Of a stretch of DNA of 64,000 nt, positions 28,690-38,024 are shown piece after piece. Under the pieces are notes generated by a model. The model had not been told where the DNA came from. It searched no databases and saw only the letters and a list, made by a program, of their open reading frames with translations. Each line of letters opens with the position of its first letter. Position 1 is the first letter of the stretch. The stretch comes from JBAZOO01 sp041648735 (GTDB taxonomy: Bacteria > Verrucomicrobiota > Lentisphaeria > Oligosphaerales > CAITYL01). The stretch lies in NCBI GenBank assembly GCA_041648735.1, contig JBAZOO010000015.1, positions 1 through 64,000 of the forward strand, read 5' to 3'. A program made the position numbers and the translations under genes.

Positions 28690-29517
28690 ATGAGACAGCT
28701 TTTCCGGATGCTGCTGCTGGGCGGGCTCCTCGTCGTCGCCGGAGCCGGCTGCAAGGACAATGCCGCCCGCCTGCGGGAGGCGGCGCAGGACGTCACCATC
28801 GGCAATTGGGTGAAGGCGGAGGAGCTGACCACCAAGATCCTGAAGAAGGAGAAGGCCAACGTCCCGGCCCTGATCCTGAACGGGCTCGCCCTGTACCACC
28901 AGAACCGGCTGGAGGAGGCGGAGCGGCGGCTGGCCCAGGCCGCGGAGCTGGCGCCGGCGGAGTTCGCCCCCCAATATTTCCATGGCTGGATCCTGGTGCG
29001 CCAGGAACGCTATGCCGACGCCTTGCCGCCGCTGCGCCAGGCATTCCAGACGCAGCCCCGGCACCAGGAACTGCTGAAGCTGCTCTCCCGCTGCTGCGTC
29101 GAGCAGAACCTGCCGGAGGGGATCCGCTACTTGCAGGTGCTCAGCTCGTTCCCGGAGGTCAACCGCAAGGCCGCCGTCCACAACGCCTTGGGCTATCTCG
29201 CCCTCAACCAGCGCAACTACCCGCTGGCGGAGCGAAAATTCAAAGACGCCTGGATGCGGGAGAACGCCGACCTGACGGCGCCGCGCAACCTGGCGGTGCT
29301 CTACGACCAGTACTTGAGGAATCCGCGGGAGGCGCTGAGCCATTACCGGGCGTACCATGCCCAGCTTCTCCGCTACGGCCACCAGCAGGAGCTGGCCAGC
29401 CAGGTCGAGGCGCGGATCCGGCAGTTGGAGCGGGAGGCGCCGCGCACCCCCGCCGGCACGCCGCCACGCCCGGCCGCCACGACAAACTCCACCCGGCCGC
29501 CAACCCGCCGCCGCTAA
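28690..29517 (+). CDS. TPR-repeat lipoprotein
   Basis: The 275-residue protein begins with a lipoprotein signal: a basic start, then LLLGGLLVVAGAGC with the lipidated Cys21. Tetratricopeptide-like repeats follow (ALILNGLALYHQNRLEEAERRL, APQYFHGWILVRQERYADAL, HNALGYLALNQRNYPLAERKF), then a Pro/Thr/Arg-rich tail. It would be anchored to a membrane facing the periplasm and act as an interaction scaffold. No clear ribosome binding site is present. It has its own promoter and is not in an evident operon. Confidence 0.82.
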   Translation: MRQLFRMLLLGGLLVVAGAGCKDNAARLREAAQDVTIGNWVKAEELTTKILKKEKANVPALILNGLALYHQNRLEEAERRLAQAAELAPAEFAPQYFHGWILVRQERYADALPPLRQAFQTQPRHQELLKLLSRCCVEQNLPEGIRYLQVLSSFPEVNRKAAVHNALGYLALNQRNYPLAERKFKDAWMRENADLTAPRNLAVLYDQYLRNPREALSHYRAYHAQLLRYGHQQELASQVEARIRQLEREAPRTPAGTPPRPAATTNSTRPPTRRR

Positions 29518-29815
29518 CCCGATCCATTCAGGGGAAGATGAACTCCACGGCGCTGGCCTGAGGTGGCGGGCTGACGGCCATTGCCGCCGGCATCTGGTTC
29601 CGGCGCGGTGGCCGGACTGGGGCGGTTGAACGTGCCGCCAGCAGCCTGGTTGCCAGCCGTAACCAGCCAGGGATTGAATGGTCAAGCGCCGCCCTCCGGG
29701 GGTGCATTGGCCGGTTCCGGCACTATACTAAAGCCGCCTTTTTCGCCCGGCGCCGCCGGCCAGGAACCGCCCCCGGAGCCCATCCAACGGCTGAACCCGA
29801 GGTTTGCCGCAACCC

Positions 29816-31165
29816 ATGAGCAAGCTATGCAGATTCCCCGGCGGCGTGCATCCGCTGTATGACGGCAAGGACCTCTCCGCGGGCGAGGCGGTGCGCTGCC
29901 CGCCGCTGCTGCCAGCCTACATCGTGCCGCTCCAGCAGCACCTCGGCCAGCCCGGCGAATGGGTGGTCAAGAAGGGCGACACGGTGAAGAAGGGGCAGCT
30001 CCTGGCCAAGGCCACCGGCCTGCTCTGCGTCCCGCTCCACGCCCCCACCAGCGGCGAGATCGCGGCCATCACCACCTGCCCCGGCCCCGCCGGCACCCAC
30101 GTCCCCGCCGTCGAACTCCGCGGGGATGGCCGCGACGAGGCCGCCGCCACCCTGGAGCCGATCCCCGCCTGGGAAAGCGCCGCCCCCGAAACCCTCCGCG
30201 ACCGCGTGCGCGACGCCGGCATCGTCGGCATGGGCGGCGCCTCCTTCCCCACCCACGTCAAGCTGAGCCCGCCCCCCAACAAGAGGATCGACACCATCAT
30301 CCTCAACGGCGTCGAGTGCGAACCCTTCCTCACCGCCGACGACCGCCTGGAGATCGAGGCGACCGACGCGGTGCTGACCGGCGCGCGCATCTTCCAGCGC
30401 ATCCTCGGCGCCGCCCGCGTGGTGGTCGCCATCGAGCACAACAAGCCCGACTCGATCCGGGCCATGCGCGACCGCGCCGCCGCCTTCGGCGTCGAAGTCG
30501 CCACGCTGCCGGTGCGCTACCCGCAGGGCGCGGAAAAGCAGCTCATCTACGCGGTGGCCGGCCGCAAGGTGCCCGCCGGCGCCCTGCCGATGGAAGTCGG
30601 CTGCCTGGTGCAGAACGTCGGCACTGCCGCCGCCACCGCCGCCGCCGTGCTCCAGGGGCAGCCACTCATTGACCGGGTGACGACCATCACCGGCCGCCCG
30701 GTCGCCAACCCCGGCAACTGGCGGCTGCGCATCGGCACGCCGCTCAAGGACGCCCTGGCCTTCGCCGGCGGCGTCACCGGCGAGGTCGCCAAAATCCTCT
30801 TCGGCGGCCCGATGATGGGCATGGCCCAGTCCTCCCTCGACGTGCCGGTGCTGAAAAACACCTCCGGCATCCTCCTGCTCGGCCCCGGCGAAGTCTCCCC
30901 CTACACCTCCGGCCCCTGCATCCGCTGCGGCGCCTGCGCCGACGCCTGCCCCATGCGCCTCAACCCCAGCGACCTCGGCATCTACATCGAAAACGAACGC
31001 TTCGCCGAGGCCGAGGCCGCCAGCGCCATGGACTGCATCGAGTGCGGCGCCTGCGCCTTCGCCTGCCCCACCCGCCGCCCGCTCGTCCAGCACCTCCGCC
31101 GCGCCAAGGCCGAAATCGCCGCCAACCGCCGGGCCGCCGCCGCGGCCGCGGCCGCCAAGAAATGA
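29816..31165 (+). CDS. rnfC: Electron transport complex subunit RnfC
   Basis: The 449-residue subunit carries flavin, NADH-binding and ferredoxin-type domains of the Rnf complex, which couples ferredoxin:NAD+ oxidoreduction to Na+ or H+ translocation. It starts with SKLCRFPGGVHP, has the RnfC core GMGGASFPTHVKL and ILNGVECEPFLTADDR, and two [4Fe-4S] motifs, CIRCGACADACP (about residue 369) and CIECGACAFACP (about residue 407). TATACT at 29724 may be the operon -10. It leads rnfCDGE; the ATG at 29816 has only a weak ribosome binding site. The preceding 298-base spacer holds no other gene. Confidence 0.92.
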   Translation: MSKLCRFPGGVHPLYDGKDLSAGEAVRCPPLLPAYIVPLQQHLGQPGEWVVKKGDTVKKGQLLAKATGLLCVPLHAPTSGEIAAITTCPGPAGTHVPAVELRGDGRDEAAATLEPIPAWESAAPETLRDRVRDAGIVGMGGASFPTHVKLSPPPNKRIDTIILNGVECEPFLTADDRLEIEATDAVLTGARIFQRILGAARVVVAIEHNKPDSIRAMRDRAAAFGVEVATLPVRYPQGAEKQLIYAVAGRKVPAGALPMEVGCLVQNVGTAAATAAAVLQGQPLIDRVTTITGRPVANPGNWRLRIGTPLKDALAFAGGVTGEVAKILFGGPMMGMAQSSLDVPVLKNTSGILLLGPGEVSPYTSGPCIRCGACADACPMRLNPSDLGIYIENERFAEAEAASAMDCIECGACAFACPTRRPLVQHLRRAKAEIAANRRAAAAAAAAKK

Positions 31166-31221
31166 CCCCCGCCCTTGCCCCCGGCCGGCCAGCCGCGAAC
31201 GCCGGGAAGGAAGCCCACTCC

Positions 31222-32265
31222 ATGACTGAACCCGCCACCACCCCAGCCGCCGCCGAACCCGGCGCGCCCCAGCTCCGGCTGCCGGACGTCTCGAAGCTGA
31301 TCGTCAGCAGCTCGCCGCACCTGCACGACCCGCGGGACCTGCGCCGGATCATGCTGCTGGTCATGCTCGCCCTGCTCCCGGCAACCCTCAGCGGCGTCTT
31401 CTTCTTCGGCTGGCGCGCCCTCTGGGTCATCGGCTGGTGCATTGGCGCCGCCATCGCCGTCGAGGCCGGCTGCAACAAGCTCTTCCGCCGCCCCCTCTCG
31501 ATCGGCGACGGCAGCGCGGCGCTGACCGGGCTGCTCCTCGGGCTCAACCTCTCCGCCAGCACCCCCTGGTGGGTCTGCGCCATCGGCGCCGCGCTCGCCA
31601 TCGGCATCGCCAAGCAGCTCTACGGCGGGCTCGGCTACAACCCCTTCAACCCCGCCCTGGTCGGCCGCGTCGGCCTGCTCATCGCCTTCCCCGCCATCCT
31701 CACCACCTGGGTCAAGACCGCCCCCGGCCAGTTCCTCGCCGACGCCGTGACCACCGCCACCCCCCTCGGCCAATGGAAACTCGGCACCCTGCCGCTTGAC
31801 CAGGTCTCCTATGGCGACTTCTTCCTCGGCAACCTCCCCGGCTGCCTCGGCGAAACCTCCAAGGCGGCGCTGCTGCTCGGCGGCCTGCTGCTCATCGCCC
31901 TGAAGCTGATCCGCTGGCAAGTCCCGGCCGCCTACCTCGGCACCGTCGCCCTCATCACCGGCATCGCCCACGCCGCCAGCCCCGCCAAGTTCGCCTCGCT
32001 GGAATTCCACCTCCTCACCGGCGGCCTCTTCCTCGGCGCCTTCTTCATGGCCACCGACATGGTCACCTCCCCCTTCACCCGCCTCGGCGGCATCCTCTTC
32101 GGCGCCGGCTGCGGCGTCATCACCTGCATCATCCGCCTCTGGTGCAACTACCCGGAAGGCGTCAGCTTCTCGATCCTGATCATGAACGCCCTGGTGCCGT
32201 TCATTGACCGCCTCTGCACCACCGGCACGGTCTTTGGCGCCCGCAAGGCGGAGGCCTTCGCATGA
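31222..32265 (+). CDS. rnfD: Electron transport complex subunit RnfD
   Basis: The 347-residue membrane subunit has about eight to ten helices. It shows the RnfD/NqrB motif GYNPFNPALVGR and the flavinylation sequence DAVTTATPL, whose last Thr carries covalent FMN in relatives. It also has the conserved FMATDMVTSP segment. A short N-terminal extension precedes SSSPHLHDPRDLRRIM. GGGAAGGAA lies nine bases before the ATG. It overlaps rnfG by four bases (ATGA), which implies translational coupling. Confidence 0.93.
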   Translation: MTEPATTPAAAEPGAPQLRLPDVSKLIVSSSPHLHDPRDLRRIMLLVMLALLPATLSGVFFFGWRALWVIGWCIGAAIAVEAGCNKLFRRPLSIGDGSAALTGLLLGLNLSASTPWWVCAIGAALAIGIAKQLYGGLGYNPFNPALVGRVGLLIAFPAILTTWVKTAPGQFLADAVTTATPLGQWKLGTLPLDQVSYGDFFLGNLPGCLGETSKAALLLGGLLLIALKLIRWQVPAAYLGTVALITGIAHAASPAKFASLEFHLLTGGLFLGAFFMATDMVTSPFTRLGGILFGAGCGVITCIIRLWCNYPEGVSFSILIMNALVPFIDRLCTTGTVFGARKAEAFA

Positions 32266-32939
32266 AAATCATCCTCCGCCTCTCCCTGGCGCTCGTCCTC
32301 TGCTCGGTGCTCGCCGCCGCCATCCTCGCCAGCGTCGCCCGCCTGACCCAAGACGCCCGCGCCCAGGCCGCCAAGGCCGTGAAAATGACCGCCATCGGCG
32401 GTGTCCTGCCACCCTACGACGACCTCCAGGAAGCCGGCAACCTCGAAACCGCCGACGGCCGCCAGGCCACCTTCTACCGGGCGCTCCAGGCCGGCCGCCT
32501 GGTCGGCATCGCCGCCGAGACCGCCTCGGCCAAGGGCTATGGCGGCCAGGTCACGCTGCTGGTCGGCTTCAACCCCGACCGCACCGTCCGCGCCGTGGTC
32601 ACCGTCGCCCACAACGAAACCCCGGGCCTCGGCTCGGCCGTGCTCGAACGCACCGCCAGCCGCACCCTCGCCGACGTGCTCCGCCGCACCCCGCCACCCG
32701 CCGGCCTCCCCGCCAACCGCTACCTGGACCAGTTCACCGGCCAAACCCTCGCCACCACCCCCGACGCCTGGCGCGTCCGCCAGGACGACGGCACCCTCGA
32801 CGCCGTCTCCGGCGCCACCGTCTCCAGCCGCGCCGCCGCCGACGCCGTCCAGGCCCTCGCCCGCATCCTCGCCCAGCACCAGGACACCCTCTTCGCCCCG
32901 CCCCCCGCCGGAACCGCCGCCGCCCAAGGAAGGGATTGA
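32262..32939 (+). CDS. rnfG: Electron transport complex subunit RnfG
   Basis: The 225-residue FMN-binding subunit has a single N-terminal membrane anchor (residues 3-25) and a periplasmic domain. SGATVSS near residue 190 provides the Thr for covalent FMN. Conserved NETPGLGS lies at about residue 120. It begins inside the last codons of rnfD and ends three bases before rnfE, so the subunits are made together. Confidence 0.92.
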   Translation: MKIILRLSLALVLCSVLAAAILASVARLTQDARAQAAKAVKMTAIGGVLPPYDDLQEAGNLETADGRQATFYRALQAGRLVGIAAETASAKGYGGQVTLLVGFNPDRTVRAVVTVAHNETPGLGSAVLERTASRTLADVLRRTPPPAGLPANRYLDQFTGQTLATTPDAWRVRQDDGTLDAVSGATVSSRAAADAVQALARILAQHQDTLFAPPPAGTAAAQGRD

Positions 32940-32942
32940 GCC

Positions 32943-33617
32943 ATGAAACTGCTGCCAGAGTTCCTCAAGGGGCTGTGGGAGGAGAACCCGACCTTCGTCC
33001 TGGTGCTCGGGATGTGCCCCACCCTCGCCGTCTCCACCAGCGTCCAGAACGCCCTGGGCATGGGGCTGGCGACCACCTTCGTCCTGGCCGGCAGCAACGC
33101 CGCCATCGCCCTGGTGCGCAACTGGGTGCCCAAGGAGGTGCGCATCCCCTGCTACATCGTGGTCATCGCCGTGTTCGTGACGGTGGTGGACATGCTGATG
33201 AAGGCCTACGCGCCGGCGGAGCTGAACAAGGCCCTCGGCATCTTCATCCCGCTGATCGTGGTCAACTGCATCGTCATGGGGCGCGCCGAGGCGTTCGCCT
33301 CGAAGAACGGCGTGCTGCCATCGCTGGCGGACGGCCTCGGCATGGGCGTCGGCTTCACCCTCGCCCTGGCCGTGCTCGGCGGCATCCGCGAACTGCTCGG
33401 CGCCGGCAGCCTGCTCGGGATCAAGCTCTCCGCCGCCTGGCAGCAGGGCTTCCTCCTGGCCAAGCTCCCCCCCGGCGCCTTCATCACCCTCGGGCTGCTG
33501 CTCGGGCTGATGAACTGGTACCAGGCCCGCAAGGCCGCCCGGCAAGGGCGCAGCTTCAAGCCACCCGAGACCATGAACTGCGCCCACTGCAAACTTTGCA
33601 GCTTCGGCCGCGGCTGA
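32943..33617 (+). CDS. rnfE: Electron transport complex subunit RnfE with a cysteine-rich tail
   Basis: The 224-residue membrane subunit has six predicted helices and the family pattern EENPTFVLVLGMCPTLAVST and IVVNCIVMGRAEAFASKN (Rnf/Nqr antiporter-like subunits). An unusual C-terminal tail, NCAHCKLCSFGRG, adds a CxxCxxC group. After it the cluster stops; rnfA and rnfB, usually next in a CDGEAB order, are absent and a helicase gene follows after 49 bases. Confidence 0.9.
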   Translation: MKLLPEFLKGLWEENPTFVLVLGMCPTLAVSTSVQNALGMGLATTFVLAGSNAAIALVRNWVPKEVRIPCYIVVIAVFVTVVDMLMKAYAPAELNKALGIFIPLIVVNCIVMGRAEAFASKNGVLPSLADGLGMGVGFTLALAVLGGIRELLGAGSLLGIKLSAAWQQGFLLAKLPPGAFITLGLLLGLMNWYQARKAARQGRSFKPPETMNCAHCKLCSFGRG

Positions 33618-33666
33618 GCCCGGCGCCCGCCCCGCCCCGCCCCGCCGCGCCGCCCCGGAACCGTCC

Positions 33667-35739
33667 ATGCACCTCAACCCCCAGCAGCAGGCCGTGATCA
33701 GCCACGGCGAGACTCCGCTCCTCGTCATCGCCGGCGCCGGCACCGGCAAGACCACGGTCATGACCCACCGCGCCGCCGCCCTGGTCGCCCGTGGCCTCGA
33801 CCCGCGCCGCCTCCTCCTCCTCACCTTCACTCGCAAGGCCGCCGAGGAACTCCGCACCCGCGCCGCCGCCCGCCTCGCCCTCCCGCCCGCGGACCTCCCC
33901 TGGTGCGGCACCTTCCATGCCATCGCCGCCCGGCTGCTCCGCCGCTTCGGCCGCACCCTCGGCGTCCCCCCAGCCTTCAGCATCCTCGACGAAACCGACG
34001 CCCGCGACCTGCTCGACCACGTCGCCAGCGAACTCTGCCCCAACCGCGGCAAGGACAACTTCCCCTCCAAGGGGCTGCTCAGGCGCCTGCATTCCTTCCA
34101 GGCCAACACCCAGCGCCCCCTCGCCGAGGTCGTCGAAGAACTCGCCCCCAGGTTCGCCAGCCAGCTCCCGCTCCTGGAACAGCTCTTCGCCGCCTACAAC
34201 CAGCGCAAGCGCGCCGCCCAGGCCCTCGACTACGACGACCTGCTCCTGCGCTGGCTCGACCTCCTCCGCAACCCCACCCCCGACGCCGACTGCGCCCGCC
34301 TCTTCGACGCCGTCATGGTTGACGAATACCAGGACACCAACGCCGTCCAGTCCCAGATCCTCCGCGAACTCTGCCGCCACCAGCGCAACATCACCGTCGT
34401 CGGCGACGACGCCCAGGCCATCTACGCCTTCCGCGGCGCCACCGTCGAGAACATCCTCGGCTTCGAACGGCAGTTCCCCACCGTCATCCGCCTCCAGCTC
34501 GAGGAGAACTACCGCAGCACCCAGGAAATCCTCGACGCCGCCAACGCCCTCTGGGAAGAGGCCGAAACCGGCTTCAAGAAGGAACTGACCGCCGCCGCCG
34601 GCCCCGGCCGCCAGCCCCGCCTCGAACGCTGCCAGGACGAACTGGCCCAGGCCAGCCAGGCCATCGGCGAAATCCTCGAAAGCTGGCAGCGCGACCGCGT
34701 CCCCCTCCGCGAGATGGCCGTCCTCTTCCGCGCCTCCCACCACTCCTTCCTCCTCGAATCGCTCCTGAAAAAATACCGCATCCCCTTCCGCAAGTTCGGC
34801 GGCCAGCGCTTCATGGACGCCGCCCACGTCAAGGACACCCTCGCCTTCCTCCGCGTCCTCGAAAACCCCAAGGACGAACCGGCCTGGCGCCGCCTGCTCT
34901 GCCTCCTCCCCGGCATCGGTTCCGCCACCGCCGGCAAGCACGCCGCCACCCTCCTCGCCGGCGCCGCCCCCGCCGATTTCTTCGCCACCTGCAAGCTCCC
35001 CGCCAAGGCCCAGCCCTACCGCGCCGGACTCGCCGCCCTCTTCCACGCCCTCGCCAATCCCGAGCTGGCCCTGTCCCAACAGATCGGCCATGTGCTGGAG
35101 TTCTACGAGCCGCTCCTCCCCCTCCACTACGATTTCCCGGACTCCCGCGAGAAGGACCTCGAGGAACTGCCGCAAATGGCCAGCCAGTTCGCCGGCCGCC
35201 GCGAGTTCCTCGACGAAGTCCTCACCGGCGACGACTCCGTCGTCCAGAACCCCGCCTTGGAGGCGGACGAGTACCTGACCCTCAGCACCATCCACTCCGC
35301 CAAGGGGCTCGAATGGCGCCGGGTCTACCTCCTCCAGCTCGTCGAAGGCGCCCTCCCCGCCGGCCCCTCGCAGGAGGACGCCGCCAAGGTCGAGGAGGAA
35401 CGCCGCCTGCTCTACGTCGCCATGACCCGGGCCAAGGAGGAACTGGTGCTCTTCCAGCCGCTCAGCCGCCGCACCCGCGACGGCCAGGCCGAGCGCTGCC
35501 TGCCCAGCCGCTTCCTCACCTCCCGCGTCCTGGCAACCCTCCGCGGCGGCCTCCCCCCCGGCGGCAAACGCCCGCCACCCATCACCCACCATCACCACCC
35601 GCCGCCGCCACCACCGGACGACGGCGAACTGCGCTACGAACCCGCCGACGACGACGACGCCACCTTCCGCCCGCCCGCCGCCGCCACCACCACCACCACC
35701 CGCCGCCGCGGCGGCGGCCGGGGCCACTCATTGCGCTGA
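33667..35739 (+). CDS. UvrD/PcrA-like superfamily 1 DNA helicase
   Basis: The 690-residue ATP-dependent 3'-5' helicase has Walker A GAGTGKTT (residues 23-30), motif Ia FTRKAAEEL, motif II DEYQDTN (about 219), motif III GDDAQAIYAFRGA, motif IV LEENYRST, motif V LSTIHSAKGLEW and motif VI LYVAMTRAKEEL. The expected role is DNA repair or restart. The C-terminal 70 residues are low-complexity (His, Pro, Asp and Thr runs), unlike the Tudor-type tail of PcrA. It overlaps the convergent FtsK-like gene by 12 bases. Confidence 0.92.
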   Translation: MHLNPQQQAVISHGETPLLVIAGAGTGKTTVMTHRAAALVARGLDPRRLLLLTFTRKAAEELRTRAAARLALPPADLPWCGTFHAIAARLLRRFGRTLGVPPAFSILDETDARDLLDHVASELCPNRGKDNFPSKGLLRRLHSFQANTQRPLAEVVEELAPRFASQLPLLEQLFAAYNQRKRAAQALDYDDLLLRWLDLLRNPTPDADCARLFDAVMVDEYQDTNAVQSQILRELCRHQRNITVVGDDAQAIYAFRGATVENILGFERQFPTVIRLQLEENYRSTQEILDAANALWEEAETGFKKELTAAAGPGRQPRLERCQDELAQASQAIGEILESWQRDRVPLREMAVLFRASHHSFLLESLLKKYRIPFRKFGGQRFMDAAHVKDTLAFLRVLENPKDEPAWRRLLCLLPGIGSATAGKHAATLLAGAAPADFFATCKLPAKAQPYRAGLAALFHALANPELALSQQIGHVLEFYEPLLPLHYDFPDSREKDLEELPQMASQFAGRREFLDEVLTGDDSVVQNPALEADEYLTLSTIHSAKGLEWRRVYLLQLVEGALPAGPSQEDAAKVEEERRLLYVAMTRAKEELVLFQPLSRRTRDGQAERCLPSRFLTSRVLATLRGGLPPGGKRPPPITHHHHPPPPPPDDGELRYEPADDDDATFRPPAAATTTTTRRRGGGRGHSLR

Positions 35740-37854
35740 CGCCGGCCCGCCCGCCACCTCACCGTCCGGCTCCAGCAGGATCTCCCGCGGCACCGCCCCC
35801 ACCTGCGGGCCGACGACGCCGCGCCGCTCCAGCTCCTCCATGACCAGGGCGGCCCGGTTGTAGCCGATCCGCAGCCGGCGCTGGATGTAGCTGGTGGTCG
35901 CCCGGCGGTCGCGGCAAATGACCTCGACCGCCTGGCGGACCAGCGCCTCGTCCAACGCCCCGTCACCGCCACTGCCCGCCGCGCCGGCGCCGGCGCCGGC
36001 GCCATCACCCCCAAGCCCCGGCAACTCCTGCTGCCGCGGCTTCAGCACCTCCGCGACGAACCGGGGCGGGCGCTGGCGGCAGATCGCCAACAGCACCTCC
36101 TCGATCTCCGCGTCCTCGACCAGCGGCGCCTGGCAGCGCTCGACCCGGCCGCCGCCGGGCGGCTTGAAGAGCAGGTCGCCGCGCCCCAGCAGGCACTCCG
36201 CCCCCTTGCCATCCAGGACCACCCGCGAATCCGCCACCGCCGAAACCTGGAAGGCGATGCGCGTCGGATAGTTCGCCTTGATCACCCCGGTCAGCACGTC
36301 CACGCTCGGCCGCTGGGTCGCGACGACCGTGTGGATGCCGACGGCGCGCGAGAGCTGGGCGATCCGCGCCAGCGCCTTCTCCGTCTCCTCCCCCGCCTCG
36401 GACATCCGGATGTCGGCCAGCTCATCAATCACCACCACCAAAAACGGCAGCCGCGCCGGCAGCGGCCGCCCCGCCGCGTCCGCCTCGTCCGGCCGCGGCA
36501 CCCGCTTGTTGAACCCCTCCAGGTTGCGCGCCCCCGCCGCCGCCAGCATCTGGTAGCGCGCCTCCATCTCCCGGATCACCCACCCCAGCGCCACCGGCAC
36601 CTGCCGGGGATCGTTGATCACCGGCGCCACCAGGTGCGGCACCTCCCGGTAGACCGCGAACTCGACCACCTTCGGATCCACCAGCAGCAATTGCAGCTCC
36701 TCGGGCGAAAAGCGGAACAGCAGCGCCAGCAGCATCGAGTTGACGCACACCGACTTGCCGGAACCAGTCGCGCCCGCCACCAGCAGATGCGGCGCCCGCG
36801 CCAGATCCAGGTAACGGTTCCGCCCCCGGATGTCACGCCCGACGGGCACCGGCAGCACCGCCCGCGGATCGCGCCACTGCGGATCCTCCAGCAGCCCCCG
36901 CAGCCGCACCGCCGCCGCCACCCGGTTCGGCACTTCGACGCCGACAAAGCTCTGCCCCGGCACCGGCAGCAAGATCCGCAGGCTCTCCACCGCCAGCTCC
37001 ATCGCCAAGTTCTTCTCGATCGCGCCGATCGCCTCCACCTTCACCCCCGGCGCCGGCTCCACCTCGTACAATGTCACCCGCGGCCCCGCCACCGCCCCCT
37101 TGACCTCCGCGTCGATCCGGAAATCGTCCAACGTCCGCTGGATCAGCTCCCGCCGCTCCGCCACCTCCGCCGGCGTGACGCCGCTGGCCAGGGCCGGATC
37201 CGGCCGCAACAGTTCCACGGACGGCCGCTCATACGCCGGCAACGCCAAATCCTCCCCCGCCGCCCCCGCCCATCTCACCGCCTGCTCCCCGGCCGCCGCC
37301 GCCGCCATTGCGGACTCCGCAACGGCAACGGGCGCCGCCACCGCCGCCAGTTCTGCCGCCGGCGCAAAATCGTCCGCCCCGTCCTCCCCCCCGGCGGCCG
37401 GCGGCCGCGCGGCGGCCCGGGCCGACTCCGCCGCCAGCGCCAGCAGCGACTGCCCGCGCAACGCCGCCGACCGCGCCCGGCGGGCCGCCAACGCCGCTTC
37501 CTGCCCCTGCCGCCGCGCCTCGCGCCGCTGCTGGCGGGCGTGGAACCGCTGCTTGAGCCGCGTCGCCAAATCCGCCGCTGGCTCCACCGCCGGGCCGGAC
37601 GGCGGCGCCGCCGCCGGCAACACCCCCTGCCCATTCCAGACCGCCACCAGCCAGCCAACGAAATCCGCCAGCGGATTCTCGATGCACACCCATTCCAGGA
37701 ATTGGCCGGCCGCCTGCCAGCCCCGCCGCAGATCCTTCACGAACCCCCGGGTCAGGGCATAGCCCAGCCCGCCCGGCTCCGGCGGCGGCGACGCGGCCGG
37801 AACCTTGCTGAGACGGCGAAACGGGGGCGGGGACGGACGGGGCTCTTCAGACAT
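35728..37854 (-). CDS. ftsK: FtsK/SpoIIIE-type DNA translocase without a membrane domain
   Basis: The 708-residue protein has the complete FtsK motor: an alpha domain, the RecA-like beta domain with GATGSGKS and LVVVIDELADI, VVATQRPSVDVLTG, and a C-terminal winged-helix gamma domain (SYIQRRLRIGYNRAALVMEEL) that reads KOPS-like sites. It would pump chromosome ends at division. Unlike FtsK or SpoIIIE it lacks the four N-terminal membrane helices; only one weak hydrophobic stretch (FLEWVCIENPLADFVGWLVAV) precedes an Ala/Arg-rich linker. ATG at 37854 has AGGG nearby; longer in-frame extensions look non-coding. Confidence 0.85.
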   Translation of the reverse strand: MSEEPRPSPPPFRRLSKVPAASPPPEPGGLGYALTRGFVKDLRRGWQAAGQFLEWVCIENPLADFVGWLVAVWNGQGVLPAAAPPSGPAVEPAADLATRLKQRFHARQQRREARRQGQEAALAARRARSAALRGQSLLALAAESARAAARPPAAGGEDGADDFAPAAELAAVAAPVAVAESAMAAAAAGEQAVRWAGAAGEDLALPAYERPSVELLRPDPALASGVTPAEVAERRELIQRTLDDFRIDAEVKGAVAGPRVTLYEVEPAPGVKVEAIGAIEKNLAMELAVESLRILLPVPGQSFVGVEVPNRVAAAVRLRGLLEDPQWRDPRAVLPVPVGRDIRGRNRYLDLARAPHLLVAGATGSGKSVCVNSMLLALLFRFSPEELQLLLVDPKVVEFAVYREVPHLVAPVINDPRQVPVALGWVIREMEARYQMLAAAGARNLEGFNKRVPRPDEADAAGRPLPARLPFLVVVIDELADIRMSEAGEETEKALARIAQLSRAVGIHTVVATQRPSVDVLTGVIKANYPTRIAFQVSAVADSRVVLDGKGAECLLGRGDLLFKPPGGGRVERCQAPLVEDAEIEEVLLAICRQRPPRFVAEVLKPRQQELPGLGGDGAGAGAGAAGSGGDGALDEALVRQAVEVICRDRRATTSYIQRRLRIGYNRAALVMEELERRGVVGPQVGAVPREILLEPDGEVAGGPASAQ
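37309..37321. repeat. TGCGGACTCCGCA motif
   Basis: Inside the linker of the FtsK-like gene, encoding AESA. Confidence 0.8.
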
Positions 37855-38024
37855 GGCCCTGTAACCTAATCCCTCAACCACCCGCCGCCGCCGGCCACCT
37901 TTGCACCAGAACCGCCAGGGTCGCAGAGTTCTGGGGATGTGGTAGATTACTGCTTCACCTTTGACCATTTCCGCGGCGGCGCCGCCCATCCACACCACGC
38001 CACGCAAGTTCGGGAGTCCTGGCC

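Noticed and set aside
35560..35739. His/Pro/Thr runs at the end of the UvrD-like helicase as a metal-binding domain
   Set aside because: They look like low-complexity drift of codons rich in C (CAC, CCC, ACC) near a convergent overlap; no ordered motif is visible.
37855..38024. Possible FMN riboswitch before ribH
   Set aside because: I could not find the conserved RFN core (AGGG..., GGGTGAAATTCCC-like segments); the leader is short and the gene is in a mixed housekeeping operon.
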